Assembly (NCBI GenBank): GCA_017412265.1
Contig: JAFPYK010000046.1
Coordinates: 1 to 9,210 of the forward strand
Direction of reading: 5' to 3'
Length of the DNA: 9,210 nucleotides
Source: Lachnospiraceae bacterium
GTDB taxonomy: Bacteria; Bacillota; Clostridia; Lachnospirales; Lachnospiraceae
In this document: in pieces, positions 1-4,795 of the stretch
How the letters are laid out: the number at the start of each line of letters is the position of its first letter
Numbering within the stretch: position 1 is the first letter of the stretch
Made by a program: the position numbers and the translations under genes
Notes under the pieces: model-generated
Database searches by the model: none
What the model was told of the DNA's origin: nothing
The model's input: the letters and a program-made list of their open reading frames with translations, nothing else

Positions 1-41
1 CGCATACGTATGACTATGAGAGCCATGTGACGGTGCTTTGA
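1..41 (+). CDS. 3' end of an upstream gene (partial, unidentified)
   Basis: The frame starting at base 3 is open from the window edge and reads HTYDYESHVTVL before a TGA at 39-41. The next ATG lies one base later at 43, the spacing expected of a translationally coupled neighbour, so these 12 codons are probably the C-terminus of a gene mostly outside the window. Too little is visible to assign a family. If the following nuclease gene is a toxin, this upstream gene is a candidate for a structural or delivery component, but that is inference from position only. The stretch is short enough that the open frame could be chance. Confidence 0.4.
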   Translation, partial: HTYDYESHVTVL

Positions 42-42
42 G

Positions 43-945
43 ATGGATGATGCGTACGACGAGATGGGCGATTCCGGGGAAATGATGCCGGAGGTGCCGG
101 AAGTGGCGGAGATGCCGGACATGCCGGAGGCTGCTCCTGCGGAGGAGATGCCGGAGGATGTGACCGAGGAGATCGTCGAGACTGCGGAGGAATCCGCGGA
201 GACGGACGAGGCGCCTGAGGCGGATGCCGAGGGGGATGGCTTCCCGGAGGATGTGACGGAAGAGGAGCCGGAGGATTCGGCGGTGCCGGAGGAGACCTCG
301 GAAGAGGCGGAGGATGTGCCGGAGGAAGCCGAGGAGGCTCCTGAAGCCCCGGAAGAGGCAGAGACGGAGGAGACCTCGGAGGTTCCGGAGAGGCCGGAGT
401 ATACCGAGGAGGAGATCGCGGAGTTTATCAAGCACACGCCGGTGAACAACGGGGAGTGGAGCGATGACCGCGGGGATTCCCTGTGGATGCCGGACGATGA
501 ATTTGTGCAGGAGACGCTTTCTCGCTATGACGCGGAGGGGATCGAGTATCATGACGGGCTGCCGGACCTGGAGCCGTTTGCGGCGTTCGGGACGGAGCTG
601 GAGGAGAGTGAGTATACGATCCCGAATTCGAAGCAGTTCCTGACCTGCAATGAGACGCTGGCGGATTATTTTGAGGATCAGGCGGAGGCGATGTGCGGGC
701 CGGACTGTGACGATCCGCTGGAGAGTGAGGAGTACCGTGACCTGCTGATGGTTTCGTTCCACTGTGACGAGGATGAGCTGGAGGATATCCAGCTGCATCT
801 GGAGCAGCACGAGACGCCTTACGGCTATACGTGGCATCACACGGAGGTGCCGGGGCAGATGCTTCTCGTGCCTTCGGATATTCATGCGGTTTCGACTCAT
901 GTCGGCGGACAGTCGATCTGGGGCGGCGGCCAGGAGAACCGATAG
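43..945 (+). CDS. Putative polymorphic toxin: acidic Glu/Pro-rich N-terminus with C-terminal WHH-type HNH/Endo VII nuclease
   Basis: This 300-residue protein has two parts. Residues 1 to about 129 are low-complexity and extremely acidic, rich in Glu, Pro and Ala, with no lysine and a single arginine (R117); PEDVTEE occurs twice. From about residue 165 it resembles nuclease toxins of the HNH/Endo VII superfamily with the conserved WHH motif: YHDGLPDLEPF (169-179), a segment around PNSKQFLTCNETLADYF, then W264-H265-H266, QMLLVP (272-277), H281, H286 and G288-G289. The family is expected to be a metal-dependent DNase; activity here is inferred. There is no signal peptide and no membrane helix, and the known N-terminal trafficking domains (LXG, WXG, RHS) are absent. 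The in-frame stop at 28-30 limits the start, and ATG 43 lies one base after an upstream stop with no clear Shine-Dalgarno, suggesting coupling. The next gene encodes a SUKH protein, the usual immunity partner of such nucleases. Confidence 0.8.
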   Translation: MDDAYDEMGDSGEMMPEVPEVAEMPDMPEAAPAEEMPEDVTEEIVETAEESAETDEAPEADAEGDGFPEDVTEEEPEDSAVPEETSEEAEDVPEEAEEAPEAPEEAETEETSEVPERPEYTEEEIAEFIKHTPVNNGEWSDDRGDSLWMPDDEFVQETLSRYDAEGIEYHDGLPDLEPFAAFGTELEESEYTIPNSKQFLTCNETLADYFEDQAEAMCGPDCDDPLESEEYRDLLMVSFHCDEDELEDIQLHLEQHETPYGYTWHHTEVPGQMLLVPSDIHAVSTHVGGQSIWGGGQENR

Positions 946-960
946 AAGGGAGGTCTTCGG

Positions 961-1377
961 ATGAACCAGATGAAACTTATGCGGCCTGTGGCGTCGGAGG
1001 AGGTGTTCGAACGTCTGGAGGAGAAGTTCGGGGCTGTCATTCCTGCGGATGTGAAGGCCTGGCTTCTTGCGAACAGCCGGGGAATTCCGGCCGAGAAGGA
1101 AGCTGTGCTTGGCGGGAAGACGCGCCTGGTGGCGGGATTTCTGTCGGCGTCGCTGCGGGACCGGATGAATCTGTATGCGCTTACGGGGATGCTGCCGCAG
1201 CCGGAGGACGCGGTGTTTGTGCCGGTGGCGGGCGACGGCTTCGGCGGTTATTACGGGCTGCGGTGCGGGAAGGAGTCCGCGCCGGACGTGGCGTATTATG
1301 ACGCGGAGAAGGGAAGCTTCGAGAAGGCCGCGGAGGACTTCGGGAGCTTTCTTGCGGCGCTCGGATTTGAGCTGTAA
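961..1377 (+). CDS. SMI1/KNR4 (SUKH) family protein, probable immunity protein
   Basis: This 138-residue protein has the SUKH layout: an N-terminal helix with FERLEEKFGAVIPADVKAWLL (16-36, matching the family pattern of an acidic helix, 'LP' and a hydrophobic helix), a central GDGFGGYYGL turn (91-100), VAYYDAEKG (110-118, equivalent to the usual 'V.yydhe'), and a final 'F..FLAALGF' helix (127-136). SUKH proteins act in the cytoplasm and neutralise toxin domains by binding them. ATG 961 is preceded by AAGGGAGG at 946-953 with ideal spacing, and only 15 bases separate it from the stop of the WHH nuclease gene, so both are almost certainly one transcript. The nuclease immediately upstream is the obvious target. 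Binding specificity is inferred from adjacency. The intrinsic terminator 26 bases after the stop ends the unit. Confidence 0.82.
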   Translation: MNQMKLMRPVASEEVFERLEEKFGAVIPADVKAWLLANSRGIPAEKEAVLGGKTRLVAGFLSASLRDRMNLYALTGMLPQPEDAVFVPVAGDGFGGYYGLRCGKESAPDVAYYDAEKGSFEKAAEDFGSFLAALGFEL

Positions 1378-1402
1378 GGTGAATTGGTAACGGATGAAGA
1401 AA

Positions 1403-1435
1403 CGGCCTGCGCAGTCGCGCGGGCCGATTCTTTTT
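1403..1435 (+). terminator. Rho-independent terminator of the toxin/immunity unit
   Basis: A 10-bp stem (CGGCCTGCGC, 1403-1412, with GCGCGGGCCG, 1417-1426, one T-G wobble) closes a four-base AGTC loop. It is followed by ATTCTTTTT. The position just after the SUKH stop codon fits the end of the transcript. Confidence 0.9.
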
Positions 1436-1456
1436 GTGGTAGAAGTGTCAGGTTTC

Positions 1457-1465
1457 TGATATAAT
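1457..1465 (+). promoter_or_regulatory. Extended -10 promoter for the methyltransferase/NTPase-CYTH unit
   Basis: TGATATAAT at 1457-1465 is a perfect extended -10 (TGn-TATAAT), between the upstream terminator and the methyltransferase start about 40 bases downstream. No good -35 exists at 17 bases; TTGTGG at 1434-1439 is too far (20-base spacer). Extended -10 promoters can work with weak -35 boxes, so this is a likely start of transcription around 1472. Confidence 0.65.
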
Positions 1466-1506
1466 GAGAATGGTTTGGAAGGTTCGGATGAAATGAGGAT
1501 CGGGAG

Positions 1507-2115
1507 ATGAAAGATACGAAGGATGTGACGCTTGCGTATTATGCGGAGAATGCAGAGGCATTTGCGCAGGGGACGGTTTCTGCGGACATGCAGGCGAAGC
1601 GGGAGGAGTTCCTGAGGGAGATTCCGGCGGGCGGCCGGATCCTGGATTTCGGCTGCGGTTCGGGGCGGGACGCGAAGGCATTCCTTGAGATGGGATATGC
1701 GGTGGATGCCTCGGACGGCTCGGAGGAGCTCTGTGAGTATGCGAGGACGTATACGGGGATCGACGTGAGGTGCAGCCGGTTTGAGGAGCTGTGCGCGCGG
1801 GAGGCGTATGACGGGATCTGGGCGTGCTCGTCGATCCTGCACCTGCCGAGGGAGGAGCTGCGGAAGGTGATGGAGAGGATCCGGGACGCGCTGGTGCCCG
1901 GGGGCGTTCTCTATACCAGTTTCCGGTTCGGGCTCTACGAGGGAATGCGAGGCGGAAGGTATTATACGGATTTTACCGAGATGAGCTTTCGAGAGTTCCT
2001 GGAGGAGATTCCGGGGCTTGAGGAGATCCGGATGTGGGTGACGAATGACGTCCGGCCGGGGCGGCAGGACGATCTGTGGCTGAATATATTGCTGAAGCGG
2101 AGGCAGAAGGCATGA
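1507..2115 (+). CDS. Class I SAM-dependent methyltransferase
   Basis: This 202-residue cytoplasmic protein has a Rossmann-fold methyltransferase core. Motif I is ILDFGCGSGRD (45-55), which binds S-adenosylmethionine. The acidic residue after strand 2 is D70 in VDASDGS, and the segment YDGIWACSSILHL (101-113) is the strand 4/motif region, followed by LVPGGVLYTSF. The N-terminal YYAENAEAFAQGT is typical of a small bacterial family often annotated only as methyltransferase or TehB-like; the substrate cannot be read from the sequence. ATG 1507 follows TGAGGA at 1494-1499. The stop codon overlaps the start of the next gene in an ATGA tetranucleotide (2112-2115), so the two are translationally coupled and probably share a pathway. 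Length is normal for the family and no residue appears to be missing. Confidence 0.88.
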   Translation: MKDTKDVTLAYYAENAEAFAQGTVSADMQAKREEFLREIPAGGRILDFGCGSGRDAKAFLEMGYAVDASDGSEELCEYARTYTGIDVRCSRFEELCAREAYDGIWACSSILHLPREELRKVMERIRDALVPGGVLYTSFRFGLYEGMRGGRYYTDFTEMSFREFLEEIPGLEEIRMWVTNDVRPGRQDDLWLNILLKRRQKA

Positions 2116-3212
2116 AGATATGGAAGATTGTGATCACGGGCGGGCCGTGTGCGGGCAAGTCTACAGCGATGAGCTGGATCCAGAATGCATTTACCGAGCG
2201 CGGGTTTAAGGTGCTGTTTATCCCGGAGACGGCGACGGAGCTGATCTCGGGCGGGGTGGCGCCGTGGACCTGCGGGACAAATGAGGATTATCAGAAGTGC
2301 CAGGTGCGGCTGCAGCTGGAGAAGGAGCGGATCTTCGAGATGGCCGCGCGGACGATGAAGGCGGAGAAGATCCTGATCGTCTGCGACCGGGGCGCGCTGG
2401 ACAACAAGGCTTACATGAATGACGAGGAGTTTGCCCACGTGCTGGAGTATTTCGGGACGGATGAGGTGACGCTCAGGGACAGCTATGACGCGGTGTTCCA
2501 TCTGGTGACCGCAGCGAAGGGCGCGGCGCAGTTTTATACCACTGCGAACAATACGGCGCGGTATGAGACGGCCGAGGAGGCCCGCCGGGTGGACGACGTG
2601 CTGATCGGCTGCTGGACGGGGCATCCGCATCTTCGGGTGATCGACAATTCCATGGATTTCGAGGAGAAGATGCTGAAGCTGATCGCGGAGATCACGGCGG
2701 TGGTCGGCGAGCCGGAGCCGAAGGATATCGAGCGGAAGTTCCTGATCGATATGCCGGACCTTGCGTGGCTGGAGGCGCATCCGCAGTGCAAGCGGCTGGA
2801 GATCACGCAGACGTACCTGCTGGCGCCCGAGGGGGTCGAGGTGCGTGTGCGGCGGCGCGGCGAGAACGGGCATTATATCTACTATAAGACGGTGAAGCGG
2901 CTGGCGGACCGGATGAAGATCATCGAGAGTGAGGAGAGGCTCACGAAGGATGAGTACCGGGATCTGCTGCTGGAGGCGGACCCGCGGATGCGGACGCTTG
3001 AGAAGACCAGGTATTGCTTAAGCTATGCGGGGCAGCCGCTGGAGATTGACGTCTATCCGTTCTGGGAGAAGCAGGCTGTGCTGCAGGTGAAGGTCTCGAA
3101 CCCGGCGGAGGATGTGCGGATTCCGGAGGAGATCCGGGTGCAGCGGGAGATTACGGGCGAGAAGGCGTTCAAGAACGTGGTTCTTGCTTCGAAAAATGAT
3201 GATGAAATCTAA
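2112..3212 (+). CDS. P-loop NTPase (AAA_28, Ttd14-like) fused to CYTH domain
   Basis: This 366-residue protein has two domains. Residues 1 to about 198 are a nucleotide-kinase-like P-loop NTPase: Walker A GGPCAGKST (10-18), ILIVCDRGALD (87-97) as the Walker B/DRG region, and RYETAEEARRVD (150-161) as a likely lid. Residues about 204-360 form a CYTH triphosphate-tunnel domain: DIERK (205-209, D in place of the first E of ExExK), VEVRVRRRG (242-250), YYKTVKR (257-263), ESEERLT (272-278) and LEIDVYPF (310-317). The same order occurs in eukaryotic Ttd14 (from memory). CYTH domains bind triphosphate-bearing ligands, so nucleotide or polyphosphate handling is plausible, but the substrate is unknown. 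ATG 2112 is preferred over the upstream in-frame ATG 2076 because it carries GGAGG at 2099-2103, makes the ATGA overlap, and places the Walker A strand at the expected N-terminus. Confidence 0.85.
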   Translation: MKIWKIVITGGPCAGKSTAMSWIQNAFTERGFKVLFIPETATELISGGVAPWTCGTNEDYQKCQVRLQLEKERIFEMAARTMKAEKILIVCDRGALDNKAYMNDEEFAHVLEYFGTDEVTLRDSYDAVFHLVTAAKGAAQFYTTANNTARYETAEEARRVDDVLIGCWTGHPHLRVIDNSMDFEEKMLKLIAEITAVVGEPEPKDIERKFLIDMPDLAWLEAHPQCKRLEITQTYLLAPEGVEVRVRRRGENGHYIYYKTVKRLADRMKIIESEERLTKDEYRDLLLEADPRMRTLEKTRYCLSYAGQPLEIDVYPFWEKQAVLQVKVSNPAEDVRIPEEIRVQREITGEKAFKNVVLASKNDDEI

Positions 3213-3215
3213 TCG

Positions 3216-3246
3216 TTGATGACGGATATTAATGTAAGAATATAGT
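3216..3246 (+). promoter_or_regulatory. Possible sigma-A promoter of the serine hydrolase operon
   Basis: TTGATG at 3216-3221 and TATAGT at 3241-3246 resemble -35 and -10 boxes, but the 19-base spacer is longer than ideal. The TACA-N2-TGTA box begins two bases after the proposed -10 and would cover the start of transcription, a repressing position. The AT-rich run at 3258-3266 offers alternative -10 boxes, so the exact promoter is uncertain. Confidence 0.4.
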
Positions 3247-3247
3247 T

Positions 3248-3259
3248 CTACAGATGTAG
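3248..3259. promoter_or_regulatory. BlaI/MecI-type operator upstream of the serine hydrolase gene
   Basis: CTACA-GA-TGTAG has two perfect 5-bp arms around a two-base centre and contains TACA-N2-TGTA, the core recognised by penicillinase repressors of the BlaI/MecI family. It lies 35 bases before the start of a beta-lactamase-fold gene, just downstream of a candidate -10. No blaI or blaR gene is in the window, so the repressor would act from elsewhere. A 15-bp stretch including this box (GTTCTACAGATGTAG, 3245-3259) is repeated exactly at 7180-7194. Confidence 0.6.
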
Positions 3260-3294
3260 TATATATGTGGACACCGTGAGGGAGGAACGCGCAT

Positions 3295-4782
3295 ATGGAG
3301 AAGAAGCCATTTGCAAGATACGGGCAGCCGGAGGAGGCAGGGATCCCTTCGGGGGCACTGGTGCGGTACCTGAAGGCGCTTGAGAGGCAGCGGGTGTGCA
3401 TGCATTCCCTGCTGATTCTGAGGCACGGGAGGATCGCCTATGAGGCGAACTGGGCGCCGATGCATTCGACGGATCTGCACCGGATGTATTCGGTGAGCAA
3501 ATCCTTCGTGTCGGTGGCCATCGGGCTGCTGGCCTCGGAGGGGAAGATCTCGCTCGATGACCCGGTCGTGAAGTATTTCCCGGAGTACGCAGGGGAGGGC
3601 CTGCATCCGTATACCCGGAAGGCGACGGTCCGCGAGATGCTGAAGATGAGCTCGCTCTTCGATGACCAGCCGTATGACGGCGCGAAGGATGACGCGTGGA
3701 TTCCGTGCTTTTTCCGGACGAAGCCGCAGCATGCCTCCGGGGGCGTGTTTTGCTACGATACGATGGCGACGGTGCTCTGCACGGCGATTGTGGAGAGAGT
3801 GAGCGGGCAGAAGATTCTGAACTATCTGCGGCCGCGGTTCCTTGACCCGATCGGGTTTTCGGAGGATGCGTGGTGCGTCGAGACCCCGGAGGGTGTCTCA
3901 TGGGCGGGCAGCGGAATCCTCTGTTCGGCGAGGGACCTGGCGAAGTTTGCCAATGTCTGCATGCGGCGCGGAGAATATGAAGGGGAGCAGCTGCTCCCGC
4001 GGGAGTACATGGAGGAGGCGACTTCGTATCAGATCTCGAACCTGGTCAACAAGCGGACCTTCCAGAGCGGGTACGGTTATCAGTTCTGGATGCTGCCGGA
4101 GCATGGATTCGGGTGTCTCGGGATGGGAGGCCAGCTGGCGTTCTGTTTCCCGGAGAGGGACCTGGTGTTCGTGACGACCGCGGACACGCAGGAGCTCGGG
4201 GACCGGCAGTATGCCGCGGGACACCTCTTCTATGACGTCGTGCTGCCGGAGATCGCGGATGAGGCGCTTTCGGTGTGCCCAGAGGATGCACGCGCGCTTG
4301 CGGAGCTGACCGGGAGGCTGCGGCTTCAGACGGCGCCCGGCGAGGCCGATCACGCGGTGCGAAGGGCGGTGGAAGGCCGCGTCTACCGGATGGATGAGAA
4401 TCCGCTCGGGTGGAAATGGATCTCATTTGCCTTCGATAAGGCGAAGAGAGAGGGCTGCTTGCACTATGAGAACGCGCGGGGCGAGAAGGAGATCAACTTC
4501 GGCTTCGGTGAGCCGGCCTTCGGAGAGTTCCCGGAGACGCATTATTCCGGGAAGCGGATCGGGGAGCCGCTCGGGAGGGGCTACCGGTACGCGGCGAGTG
4601 CGGGCTGGGATGCGCCGGGGACGCTCACGGTCTGCTGCAATATCGTGGACGATTATCTGGGACTCGTGAAGATGAATTTCGCATTCGGCGGGGACTGCGT
4701 GACAATGTATGCTGACAAGATCGCCGAGTGGTTCCTGGATGACTATGCAGGGACTGCGACCGGGCATATCGCAAGAATGTGA
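3295..4782 (+). CDS. Serine hydrolase of the beta-lactamase/PBP fold (class C-like)
   Basis: This 495-residue protein has the beta-lactamase/transpeptidase fold in residues about 15-325. The catalytic motif is S66-V-S-K69 (SxxK) after HRMY, followed by a helix and the family hallmark EGKISLDDPVVKYFPEY (82-98). The second motif is Y154-D-T, in place of the usual YxN. The third is GMGGQ (276-280) before FCFPERDLVFVTT, where most relatives have GHGGQ or KTG-like residues. The C-terminal 150 residues look like an extra beta-rich domain. There is no signal peptide, lipobox or membrane helix, so it is probably cytoplasmic. Esterase, peptidase or amidase activity is more likely than antibiotic resistance. 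ATG 3295 follows GGGAGGA at 3280-3286. The upstream TACA-N2-TGTA operator suggests BlaI-type control. The next gene starts 13 bases after the stop. Confidence 0.87.
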   Translation: MEKKPFARYGQPEEAGIPSGALVRYLKALERQRVCMHSLLILRHGRIAYEANWAPMHSTDLHRMYSVSKSFVSVAIGLLASEGKISLDDPVVKYFPEYAGEGLHPYTRKATVREMLKMSSLFDDQPYDGAKDDAWIPCFFRTKPQHASGGVFCYDTMATVLCTAIVERVSGQKILNYLRPRFLDPIGFSEDAWCVETPEGVSWAGSGILCSARDLAKFANVCMRRGEYEGEQLLPREYMEEATSYQISNLVNKRTFQSGYGYQFWMLPEHGFGCLGMGGQLAFCFPERDLVFVTTADTQELGDRQYAAGHLFYDVVLPEIADEALSVCPEDARALAELTGRLRLQTAPGEADHAVRRAVEGRVYRMDENPLGWKWISFAFDKAKREGCLHYENARGEKEINFGFGEPAFGEFPETHYSGKRIGEPLGRGYRYAASAGWDAPGTLTVCCNIVDDYLGLVKMNFAFGGDCVTMYADKIAEWFLDDYAGTATGHIARM

Positions 4783-4795
4783 ACGGAGGGGGATC

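Noticed and set aside
831..1301. A 156-codon plus-strand frame rich in Gly, Arg and Ala overlapping the toxin and immunity genes
   Set aside because: It lies out of frame over two genes with recognisable families and has no domain or ribosome binding site of its own.
2076..2111. In-frame upstream start at 2076 for the NTPase-CYTH protein
   Set aside because: It would add 12 Ala/Glu-rich residues before the Walker A strand. ATG 2112 has GGAGG at 2099-2103 and makes a classic ATGA overlap with the methyltransferase stop.
4709..4795. In-frame upstream start at 4709 for the 783-residue protein
   Set aside because: It lies inside the serine hydrolase gene and has no ribosome binding site, whereas ATG 4796 has GGAGGGGG just before it.
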